Origin: JBBKWH01 sp041165345
GTDB taxonomy: Bacteria; Pseudomonadota; Gammaproteobacteria; Pseudomonadales; Moraxellaceae
Assembly (NCBI GenBank): GCA_041165345.1
Contig: JBEANQ010000019.1
Span: 1 to 21,035 of the forward strand
Length of the DNA stretch: 21,035 nucleotides
Reading direction: 5' to 3'
Position 1 is the first letter of the stretch; the number at the start of each line of letters is the position of its first letter. The notes beneath the pieces were generated by a model, which was given only the letters and a program-made list of their open reading frames with translations, had not been told where the DNA came from and did not search any database. A program made the position numbers and the translations under genes. Below are positions 14,695 to 21,035 of this stretch, one piece after another.

Positions 14695-14982
14695 TTAGCC
14701 TTCAAGGACTGCAAAAATGTCTGATTCTTTCATGATCAGCAGTTCTTCACCGTTGACTTTCACGGTCGAACCCGCGTACTGACCAAACAGGACTTTATCG
14801 CCCACTTTCACGTCCAACGCGCGAACGCCGTTGTCGGTGATTTGGCCATTACCCACGGCAATCACTTCACCTTGTGATGGTTTTTCGGCAGCCGAACCCG
14901 GCAGCAAAATGCCACCCGCAGTTTTGGTTTCTTCTTCGACACGGCGGATGACCACACGGTCGTGCAATGGACGGATACTCAT
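14695..14982 (-). CDS. groES: GroES (10 kDa co-chaperonin)
   Basis: GroES forms the heptameric lid of GroEL. The 95-residue protein starts MSIRPLHDRVVIRRVEEE and contains the mobile-loop segment ETKTAGGILLPGSA, then GDKVLFGQYAG and the conserved end MKESDIFAVLE. Its ribosome binding site AAGGAG is strong. It is the first gene of the groES-groEL operon. Confidence 0.99.
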   Translation of the reverse strand: MSIRPLHDRVVIRRVEEETKTAGGILLPGSAAEKPSQGEVIAVGNGQITDNGVRALDVKVGDKVLFGQYAGSTVKVNGEELLIMKESDIFAVLEG

Positions 14983-15043
14983 GCGTTTATCTCCTTCAGT
15001 GAATGGGGGACAGCACCACGCTATCCAAAATCGACTGCACTGT

Positions 15044-15071
15044 GTGTGGGGCTGGCTGTGGCTGCTTCAAG
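15044..15071 (-). promoter_or_regulatory. Sigma32 (RpoH)-type heat-shock promoter of groES-groEL
   Basis: On the minus strand CTTGAAG (15071-15065) and CCCCACAC (15051-15044) are separated by 13 bp. This matches the RpoH consensus CTTGAAA-N11-16-CCCCATnT in both elements and in spacing. The start would lie about 55 nt before the groES ATG. No CIRCE element is visible. Confidence 0.75.
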
Positions 15072-15130
15072 TGTTAAATGACGAAAAAGATGCAGAAATG
15101 CAGATTTTTTGAGCAATCGCCGCCGTCACA

Positions 15131-15919
15131 TCAGGGTTGTGGGCTGGCTGCACTAGGCCAAAGCCAACTGGCATGCCGAAAACCGCCCTGCTCAGGCCGA
15201 AAATCGAGTCGCTCCACGCCTAAATCGGGATGAATCAGGTTAACCGAGTTGGGAATCCCCTGCCGTAACCGACAGGACAGGGCGGTACCCGCCTGAACAT
15301 CCAGCACCGGACGGCTTTGCCCCAGTTGTAAGGTGGCATTGAGATCAAACACCGCAGGTGCATGAAAGTGACCATGCAGCAACATATCAAGCCCTGCTTG
15401 CGCCCACTGTTGGGCGGCTTGTGGCATCCGACGTGGAATGTCTTCGGCGTCGACCGCCTGCTTAACCGCAAACGGCTGATGTGACACCACCAACCGATGC
15501 TTACCTGCGGGGGCATGTTTGAGACGGTCTGCCGTATGCCAAATTTGTAGAGGCGATAGACTGCCCTGCGTATGGTGATGGCGGGTGATGGAGTTCACCC
15601 CAACCAGATAAAAATGGGTAGTCTCAAGCGTTGGCTCTAGTGCGCCAAAGGTTTGACAAAAATGATGAAAGGGCATGAGCAACCGGCGGCTAACATGAAA
15701 AAGCGGAATATCATGATTCCCCGCCACCACCAGTAAAGGCCGATTCAACGACTGCAAAAAACCATGTGCGGCCACAAACTGCTCGACTCGGGCGCGTTGT
15801 GTCACATCGCCACTCACCACCACGGCCTCGGGGTTTAAGCGCACGCACAGGCGTTTAAGCGCCGCCTGCACCGCGGGTTGCTCGGTGCCAAAATGCAAAT
15901 CAGACAGGTGTAGAAGCAT
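15131..15919 (-). CDS. Calcineurin-like metallophosphoesterase
   Basis: This 262-residue protein has the complete two-metal phosphoesterase motif set: D7-x-H9 (LSDLHF), G37-D38, G67-N-H-D70, H147 (VSHQP) and G183-H-F-H186. It resembles the CpdA/Icc type of small cytoplasmic phosphodiesterases or phosphatases, which use Mn/Fe. Its gene overlaps the 3' end of the lipid-kinase-family gene by 20 bp, so the two are translationally coupled. A role in phospholipid or lipid-phosphate turnover is suggested by that partner but not shown. No convincing terminator separates it from groES downstream. Confidence 0.93.
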   Translation of the reverse strand: MLLHLSDLHFGTEQPAVQAALKRLCVRLNPEAVVVSGDVTQRARVEQFVAAHGFLQSLNRPLLVVAGNHDIPLFHVSRRLLMPFHHFCQTFGALEPTLETTHFYLVGVNSITRHHHTQGSLSPLQIWHTADRLKHAPAGKHRLVVSHQPFAVKQAVDAEDIPRRMPQAAQQWAQAGLDMLLHGHFHAPAVFDLNATLQLGQSRPVLDVQAGTALSCRLRQGIPNSVNLIHPDLGVERLDFRPEQGGFRHASWLWPSAASPQP

Positions 15920-16838
15920 GAGGCGTCATGACCTGTAACGCGTGACGCGCCACCTGAAAATGCAGTGGGGTGTTAACCCGCACGATCTCGCCATCTATGG
16001 CTAACTTCATATATTTGCTACGCGACTCAATCCGAATGTGGTCGGCACAAAAACTGCGTACTTGGGGGGCTTGCTCAAAGGTTCCGAGCTGCATTCTGGC
16101 AATCAATGACAACACTTGAATCCGATTTAGATCGGTCATGGCCACCGCAGCCAATCGGCCTGCAGATGCGCAGTCGGCCAGCGCCAAATGCATATCGGCC
16201 AACTGCAATTGATTGTTGCCAAAAAATACCATAGGGGTGTCTATTTTTTCGGTCTGACCATCGACAATCATCTTTAAACGCATTTTTTGGTGCTGACGCA
16301 TCAACACAGCAAACCCCGATAGCATAGCAACAGACTGATAACGCCCAAAACGACTTTTGTCGGCCTCACGCTGTTCAATCAAATGTGGATATAAGCCAAT
16401 AGATGCGTTGTTTAAGTAGACATGACCGTTGACGGTTCCCACATGCACCGCACGAATCACGCCGTCCAACGCTAAAGCCGCTGCGGCCAACGGATCAAGT
16501 GGAATATGCAGCGCACGCGCCACATAGTTAAACGTGCCACAAGGAATGATGGTTAGGGGCACAGCATGGTGCAACATGACCCGTGCAACAGTGTTGATGG
16601 TGCCATCACCACCCGCCACCACCACCCCCCCTTTACGGTGCCGCAGACTGACCAGCGCAGCCTTAGTCAGACGTGATAAATCGCTGGGTTCGGCAGCGTC
16701 ATACAGTGCCACCTCACAACCGGCCGCCTGATAAAATTCGATTAACTGTTCAGATAACGGCAGGGCGCTGGTGTCGTGATGCCCTGCCAGACCGTTCATA
16801 ATCAAGGTGATTCTTCGTGGTAATCGCGTATCCGTCAT
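15900..16838 (-). CDS. Diacylglycerol/sphingosine kinase family protein (YegS/DagK-like)
   Basis: This 312-residue protein has the lipid-kinase catalytic domain. It begins with the MNGLAG nucleotide-binding turn, then GGVVVAGGDGTINTVAR (GGDGT at 76-80), PCGTFNYVAR (99-108), and a beta-rich C-terminal half ending with YMKLAIDGEIV, the usual 'DGE' motif. Members phosphorylate diacylglycerol, sphingoid bases or phosphatidylglycerol in the inner leaflet of the membrane. ATG 16838 has GGGAG at 7 nt, so the 15-residue extension to 16883 is rejected. It overlaps the metallophosphoesterase gene. The actual lipid substrate cannot be told. Confidence 0.9.
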   Translation of the reverse strand: MTDTRLPRRITLIMNGLAGHHDTSALPLSEQLIEFYQAAGCEVALYDAAEPSDLSRLTKAALVSLRHRKGGVVVAGGDGTINTVARVMLHHAVPLTIIPCGTFNYVARALHIPLDPLAAAALALDGVIRAVHVGTVNGHVYLNNASIGLYPHLIEQREADKSRFGRYQSVAMLSGFAVLMRQHQKMRLKMIVDGQTEKIDTPMVFFGNNQLQLADMHLALADCASAGRLAAVAMTDLNRIQVLSLIARMQLGTFEQAPQVRSFCADHIRIESRSKYMKLAIDGEIVRVNTPLHFQVARHALQVMTPHASTPV

Positions 16839-16894
16839 GCCACACTCCCTTTGTTTAACCGTTCGCAAAAAACCACCAACCAACTAAATTTATT

Positions 16895-16908
16895 GGTTTT
16901 TAAAAACC
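16895..16908. repeat. 14-bp perfect palindrome in the divergent kinase/pckG region
   Basis: GGTTTTTAAAAACC is fully self-complementary without a spacer. It lies 57 bp upstream of the lipid-kinase-family start in an AT-rich tract. AACCAA/TTGGTT forms a second small dyad overlapping it. It could be a binding site for a regulator of the divergent genes. Confidence 0.4.
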
Positions 16909-16973
16909 ACACACCCTCTTTTTAGCCGTAATCTGGTGTTGATTAGATTCGCCTGCCAGACGCAATGCAAAGG

Positions 16974-17000
16974 CTGACCATACCCGATAGCCCTTATAAA
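16974..17000 (+). promoter_or_regulatory. Candidate sigma70 promoter for pckG
   Basis: TATAAA (16995-17000) is a good -10 element. CTGACC (16974-16979) is a moderate -35 with a short 15-bp spacer. The transcript would have a 5' leader of about 90 nt. Confidence 0.3.
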
Positions 17001-17096
17001 TGAGTACGATTTGTGTTTTAATACACGCCTATTTTTTTCCAGTGGTCGCCCGTGATCCGGGGGGCTGCTCAGTTCTTCAAAACGATAGGCATCACC

Positions 17097-18935
17097 ATGA
17101 CCCTAGTGAACGCTCCTGATTTCGTTCGCCACACCAAGCTCATCGCATGGGTGGAACAGATCGCTGCCCTGACCCAACCCGACCGCATCGAATGGTGCGA
17201 CGGTAGCGAAGAAGAGAATCAGCGCCTGCTCGACCTCATGGTCAGCGCTGGTATGATGAAAAAGCTGAACGAAGCAAAGCGTCCCGGCTCGTATCTGGCC
17301 TGCTCTAGCCCTTCAGATGTGGCTCGCGTTGAAGAACGCACTTACATTTGCTCGGCCACCAAAGAGGCGGCTGGTGCCACCAACAACTGGGCAGACCCTG
17401 CTGACATGCGCGGCACCTTAAACGGTCTGTTTGAAGGCTGCATGAAAGGCCGTACCTTGTACGTCGTGCCGTTTTCGATGGGTCCTTTAGGCAGCCCAAT
17501 TGCTCATATTGGCGTCGAACTCACCGATTCGCCGTATGTGGTCGTCAACATGCGCATCATGGCGCGGATGGGCAAAGCCGTCTATGACGTCTTGGACACT
17601 GACGGTGCGTATGTGCCCTGTGTTCACTCAGTTGGCGCACCGCTGGCCGCTGGCCAAGACGACGTGTCATGGCCGTGCAACGACACCAAATACATCGTGC
17701 ATTACCCAGAAACCCGCGAAATCTGGTCATTTGGCTCAGGTTACGGCGGCAACGCGTTGCTGGGCAAAAAATGCTTGGCGTTGCGTATTGCCTCCGTGAT
17801 GGGCCGCGACCAAGGCTGGCTGGCCGAACACATGCTGATTTTGGGCGTCACCAACCCCAAAGGCGAAAAACACTACGTGGCAGCGGCGTTCCCGTCGGCC
17901 TGTGGCAAAACCAACTTCGCCATGCTGATTCCACCCGCAGGTTTTGAAGGCTGGAAAGTTGAAACCGTTGGTGATGACATTGCATGGCTCAAGCCAAGTG
18001 CTGATGGCCGCCTGTACGCCATCAACCCAGAAGCCGGTTTCTTTGGTGTTGCACCGGGTACCTCTGAAAAGACCAACCCCAACTGCATGGCCACCCTGCA
18101 CAAAAACGTCATTTATACCAACGTCGCGTTGACCGACGACGGCGACGTGTGGTGGGAAGGCATGACCAAAGAAGCCCCAGCGCATTTGGTTGACTGGACC
18201 GGTCAAGACTGGACGCCAGACTGTGGCCGCAAAGCCGCGCATCCAAACGCACGTTTCACTGTGGCCGCCAGCCAATGCCCATCCATTGATGCCAACTGGG
18301 AAAACCCAGCCGGCGTACCGATTTCGGCGTTTATCTTTGGTGGTCGTCGCGCCGACACCGTGCCATTGATTGCAGAAGCCTACGACTGGGAAGACGGCGT
18401 GTATAAAGCCGCCACCATGGGATCTGAAACCACTGCGGCTGCGGTCGGTCAACAAGGCATCGTCCGTCGTGACCCGTTCGCCATGTTGCCGTTCTGTGGC
18501 TACAACATGGGCGACTACTTCCAACATTGGCTGAACATGGGCAAACAACTTGAAGCCGCCACTGCGGTTTCGGGCGCACCTTTGCCCAAGTTCTTTAAGG
18601 TCAACTGGTTCCGTCGCAACGAAAACGGCGACTTTGTTTGGCCGGGTTTTGGTCAAAACATGCGCGTGTTGGAATGGATCATTGAGCGCTGCGAAGGCCG
18701 CGCTGATGCCACCAGCACCACTGCTGGTTTGGTTCCAACCTACGACCAACTCAACTGGCAAGGCACCAGCTTTAGCCGTGAAGAGTTTGACACCGTCACA
18801 TCACAAGACGCGACCTTGTGGGCTAAAGAAATCGATAGCCACAACGAACTGTTTACCAAGCTAGGCAGCCAAGTACCAAGCGAACTGCAAACCCGCCGTA
18901 ACACACTGGCCAATGCGTTAAATACCAACGCCTAA
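17097..18935 (+). CDS. pckG: Phosphoenolpyruvate carboxykinase (GTP)
   Basis: This enzyme converts oxaloacetate and GTP to phosphoenolpyruvate, GDP and CO2, the entry step of gluconeogenesis from TCA intermediates. ATG 17097 gives 612 residues, the normal length for the GTP class; an in-frame GTG at 17052 adds 15 residues without family support. Hallmarks are the P-loop with its reactive cysteine, AFPSACGKTN (C269 in this numbering), the metal motif GDDIAW (292-297), GSGYGGNALLGKKC, WEG, and FGGRR. The start of the protein, WVEQIAALTQPDRIEWCDGSEEE, matches actinobacterial and animal GTP enzymes. It is a single-gene unit with a strong terminator. Its ribosome binding site is weak (GATAGG). Confidence 0.98.
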   Translation: MTLVNAPDFVRHTKLIAWVEQIAALTQPDRIEWCDGSEEENQRLLDLMVSAGMMKKLNEAKRPGSYLACSSPSDVARVEERTYICSATKEAAGATNNWADPADMRGTLNGLFEGCMKGRTLYVVPFSMGPLGSPIAHIGVELTDSPYVVVNMRIMARMGKAVYDVLDTDGAYVPCVHSVGAPLAAGQDDVSWPCNDTKYIVHYPETREIWSFGSGYGGNALLGKKCLALRIASVMGRDQGWLAEHMLILGVTNPKGEKHYVAAAFPSACGKTNFAMLIPPAGFEGWKVETVGDDIAWLKPSADGRLYAINPEAGFFGVAPGTSEKTNPNCMATLHKNVIYTNVALTDDGDVWWEGMTKEAPAHLVDWTGQDWTPDCGRKAAHPNARFTVAASQCPSIDANWENPAGVPISAFIFGGRRADTVPLIAEAYDWEDGVYKAATMGSETTAAAVGQQGIVRRDPFAMLPFCGYNMGDYFQHWLNMGKQLEAATAVSGAPLPKFFKVNWFRRNENGDFVWPGFGQNMRVLEWIIERCEGRADATSTTAGLVPTYDQLNWQGTSFSREEFDTVTSQDATLWAKEIDSHNELFTKLGSQVPSELQTRRNTLANALNTNA

Positions 18936-18950
18936 TCGCCCATGGTGACA

Positions 18951-18983
18951 AAAAAACCGCTTCCTTTGGGAGGCGGTTTTTTT
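18951..18983 (+). terminator. pckG intrinsic terminator
   Basis: AAAAAACCGC pairs with GCGGTTTTTT, with inner TTCC/GGGA pairs and a short TTT loop, followed by T7 on the plus strand. The flanking A-run makes it bidirectional. Confidence 0.88.
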
Positions 18984-19010
18984 ATGCATGTATGCAGATT
19001 CAACAGTATC

Positions 19011-19039
19011 AAAAAGCCCTGAATTGATCAGGGCTTTTT
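19011..19039 (-). terminator. amt intrinsic terminator, bidirectional
   Basis: A perfect 12-bp stem AAAAAGCCCTGA / TCAGGGCTTTTT with a 5-nt loop. It lies 26 bp after the amt stop codon on the minus strand and also backs up the pckG terminator on the plus strand. Confidence 0.88.
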
Positions 19040-19065
19040 GTCAGCACACCCACACATCAACGGGT

Positions 19066-20256
19066 TTAAAAACTCTCACGGTCAAACGTGGCCGAGACTT
19101 TATGAATGCTTAGATCCGCACCATAAAACTCTTCTTCTGGGTCTAAACGGATACCAATCAACACCTTGAGCAGGCCATACACCAACACGCCACCGATTAA
19201 GGCAATCACAATTCCCATCAACGTACCGACCAGTTGTGCCCCTAAAGACACACCACCCAAGCCACCCATTGAAGTCAAGCCAAAAATACCTGCTGCAATC
19301 CCCCCCCATGCGCCACACACACCATGCAACGGCCACACACCCAACACGTCATCAATCTTGAGACGATTTTGGGTAAAGGTAAACAGCCACACAAACACCA
19401 AACCAGCCACCATACCTATCAGCAAGGCACTCAGGGGATGAACCAAATCCGAACCAGCACAAATGGCCACTAAACCCGCTAACGGACCATTGTGCATAAA
19501 ACCAGGGTCATTACGACCGGCCAAAATTGCTGCGATGGTGCCGCCAACCATGGCCATTAAAGAGTTAATCGCAACCAAACCAGATACTGACTCCAAACGC
19601 TGAGCGCTCATCACGTTAAAGCCAAACCAACCCACAATCAAAATCCATGACCCCAAGGCCAAGAATGGAATGGATGATGGTGGATGAGCCGCAACACGGC
19701 CATCATTGCCATAGCGCCCCTTACGCGCACCCAACAGCAACACCGCAGGCAAGGCAATCCAGCCGCCTACTGCATGCACCACCACCGAACCGGCAAAGTC
19801 ATGGAATGCAAAACCAAAGGTTTGAGTGAGCCACGTTTGCACGCCAAAGTTGCCGTTCCAAATGATGCCTTCAAACAATGGATAGACCAATGCCACCAAC
19901 AAGAAGGTCGCCAGCAACTGTGGCCGAAACTTCGCACGCTCGGCAATACCGCCAGAAATAATGGCTGGAATGGCTGCAGCAAAAGTGAGCAAGAAGAAAA
20001 ACTTGACCAACTCATAGCCATGATCTGCGGTAAGGACCGCTGCCGGATGAAAAAAATGCTTGCCGTAAGCCAACCAATAGCCAATAAAAAAATAGGCCAC
20101 ACTGGAGACGGCAAAATCACTCAGAATTTTGCCCAGTGCGTTGACCTGATTTTTTGCACGCACCGTTCCGAGTTCCAAGAACGCAAAACCGGCGTGCATG
20201 GCGAGAATCATCACCGCGCCAATCAGCAGGAACAACACATCATTGCTGGTATTCAT
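19066..20256 (-). CDS. amt: Ammonium transporter (Amt family)
   Basis: This inner-membrane ammonium channel has 396 residues and about eleven hydrophobic segments. It keeps the paired pore histidines, H161 in DFAGSVVVHAVGG and H311 in PLHGVCGAWGG, and the family motif ISGGIAERAKF. The ATG at 20256 is chosen because GGAG lies 6 nt upstream; the ATG at 20268 overlaps that ribosome binding site. No cleavable signal peptide like that of E. coli AmtB is evident. No glnK lies next to it in this window, so PII control, if any, comes from elsewhere. A TTGTCA element upstream has no good -10 partner. Confidence 0.96.
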   Translation of the reverse strand: MNTSNDVLFLLIGAVMILAMHAGFAFLELGTVRAKNQVNALGKILSDFAVSSVAYFFIGYWLAYGKHFFHPAAVLTADHGYELVKFFFLLTFAAAIPAIISGGIAERAKFRPQLLATFLLVALVYPLFEGIIWNGNFGVQTWLTQTFGFAFHDFAGSVVVHAVGGWIALPAVLLLGARKGRYGNDGRVAAHPPSSIPFLALGSWILIVGWFGFNVMSAQRLESVSGLVAINSLMAMVGGTIAAILAGRNDPGFMHNGPLAGLVAICAGSDLVHPLSALLIGMVAGLVFVWLFTFTQNRLKIDDVLGVWPLHGVCGAWGGIAAGIFGLTSMGGLGGVSLGAQLVGTLMGIVIALIGGVLVYGLLKVLIGIRLDPEEEFYGADLSIHKVSATFDRESF

Positions 20257-20352
20257 GACATGCTCCATGAAGGTTCAAAAAATGCGCCATATTGCACTAA
20301 ACTTACACATTTTGACAATTGTACGACCCGTTTTAATGCATGAATGACCCGA

Positions 20353-20373
20353 CATGCACGATTAGCGTGCATG
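20353..20373. repeat. 8-bp hairpin dyad between amt and the DUF3108 gene
   Basis: CATGCACG (20353-20360) and CGTGCATG (20366-20373) are perfect inverted copies with a 5-bp spacer. They lie midway in the divergent 204-bp region, where a shared operator could serve both genes. On the plus strand they are followed by a T-rich stretch with interruptions, so a terminator is unlikely. Confidence 0.45.
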
Positions 20374-20460
20374 ATGCGCAATGTTTTCATTTTACATCTA
20401 GACAAAATAATCACTTAGCAGAATCATCTGTGCATACCGACTATGATTGAGCGTTGACTG

Positions 20461-21035
20461 ATGCCAACCCTGACTGCTGTTTTCTCACCCAACATACGAT
20501 GGAGCAGTCTGGTACTCATGGCTGCCTTACATGGCCTGCCCGCGCATGCGCTTCAGCCCTATAAAGCGGACTATGTGTTTAACATTGACAATAAATTTAA
20601 TGGTCAGTCGAGCCGTGTGCTGACACAAAACCGCCAAGGGTGGCTGTATACCTTTAGCGCCAAAGTGCCGGTGTTGGCCTCGGCAACCGAGACCAGTCAA
20701 TTTGTGCTGACACCCGACCAAAACGTGCTGTCCATGAACCACACGCTCAACTACAAAATTTTGGTCAAGACCAAAAAATCCAGCATGGTGTTTCATCCCA
20801 CCAGCCATTTGGTCAATGTACAGCACAATGGCAAGGCTAGCCGTTACGCAGGGCGCGTTGATGCCCTCGACGACCTCAATCTTGAGATTCAAGTCCGTGA
20901 AGATCTCAAGCAGGGGCAGCTCAGAACCGAGTATTGGCTGGCCGACGAAAAAAATATTGAGCCCGTACGCTTTGTAAACGAAGGTCAAGTCAAGGTGACG
21001 ACACCTGCGGGGACATTTGACGCCTACGCCATTCG
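20461..21035 (+). CDS. Exported DUF3108 domain protein, 3' end outside the window
   Basis: The frame opens at ATG 20461, directly preceded in frame by TGA (20455-20457), and stays open to the window end (191 codons seen). The N-terminus is a Sec signal peptide with hydrophobic core SSLVLMAAL and a probable cleavage site after AHA (residue 30). The mature part starts LQPYKADYVFNID and continues with LTQNRQGWLYTFSA and TEYWLADEKNIEPVRF, the layout of DUF3108 beta-rich periplasmic proteins. Its function is not established. The ribosome binding site is weak. The gene is divergent from amt. Confidence 0.85.
   Translation, partial: MPTLTAVFSPNIRWSSLVLMAALHGLPAHALQPYKADYVFNIDNKFNGQSSRVLTQNRQGWLYTFSAKVPVLASATETSQFVLTPDQNVLSMNHTLNYKILVKTKKSSMVFHPTSHLVNVQHNGKASRYAGRVDALDDLNLEIQVREDLKQGQLRTEYWLADEKNIEPVRFVNEGQVKVTTPAGTFDAYAI

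Noticed and set aside
15080..15120. Possible terminator between the metallophosphoesterase gene and groES
   Set aside because: The sequence is a direct repeat of ATGCAGA rather than a stable stem, so no terminator is called.
17736..18761. 341-codon minus-strand ORF opposite pckG
   Set aside because: It is the antisense shadow of a highly conserved gene and its composition is not protein-like.
20269..20300. Sigma54-like TGGCGC...TTGA upstream of amt
   Set aside because: The -12 element has GA instead of GC and the start site would fall on the ribosome binding site.
19684..20343. 219-codon plus-strand ORF opposite amt
   Set aside because: It is antisense to a clear membrane transporter; rich in His, Gln and Cys as expected for a shadow frame.

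Overview
The window looks like chromosomal DNA of a gammaproteobacterium. The markers are the divergent rsmI / lpoA-yraN-dolP neighbourhood, a groES-groEL operon behind a sigma32-like promoter, an E. coli-type rtcB, an Amt transporter and a DUF3108 protein. The GTP-type PEP carboxykinase and the mixed content (DUF4112, PHB-depolymerase-like esterase, stand-alone condensation-type acyltransferase) lean towards Moraxellaceae or relatives, but this is an inference and no rRNA is present to confirm it. Most of the window is moderately GC-rich; the first 760 bases look clearly more AT-rich.

Layout. 1-764: 3' part of an unrecognised gene with a C-terminal membrane tail, followed by an 82-bp interrupted palindrome (868-949). 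1052-3587 (+): an HHxxxDG acyltransferase and a TauD/SyrP-type Fe(II)/2-oxoglutarate dioxygenase with an HxE ligand motif, a possible small biosynthetic unit. 3655-5040 (-): rtcB RNA ligase, with a 58-codon basic gene starting 3 nt after its stop. 5238-5412 (-): a predicted short RNA upstream of rtcB with its own promoter, a 10-codon ORF with a strong ribosome binding site, two adjacent helices and an intrinsic terminator whose apex can pair with an upstream segment. This is the least conventional structure in the window. 5512-8727 (-): a short LpoA-like protein, YraN, the two-BON-domain lipoprotein DolP and an alpha/beta-hydrolase lipoprotein. 8743-9591 (+): rsmI, divergent from lpoA by only 15 bp. 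9621-11698 (-): glutathione S-transferase, an unrecognised 231-aa protein and a DUF4112 membrane protein. 11801-12742 (-): a secreted CE1/LpqC-like esterase. 12997-14982 (-): groEL and groES. 15131-16838 (-): a lipid-kinase-family protein and an overlapping metallophosphoesterase. 17097-18935 (+): pckG. 19066-20256 (-): amt. 20461-21035 (+): exported DUF3108 protein, cut by the window end.

Much of the content is housekeeping: envelope (lpoA, dolP, DUF3108), RNA and ribosome maintenance (rtcB, rsmI), protein folding (groESL), gluconeogenesis (pckG) and nitrogen uptake (amt). The accessory and most uncertain parts are the acyltransferase/dioxygenase pair, the leader-like RNA with the small rtcB-coupled gene, and the left edge. 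No CRISPR array, insertion sequence, tRNA or rRNA was found.
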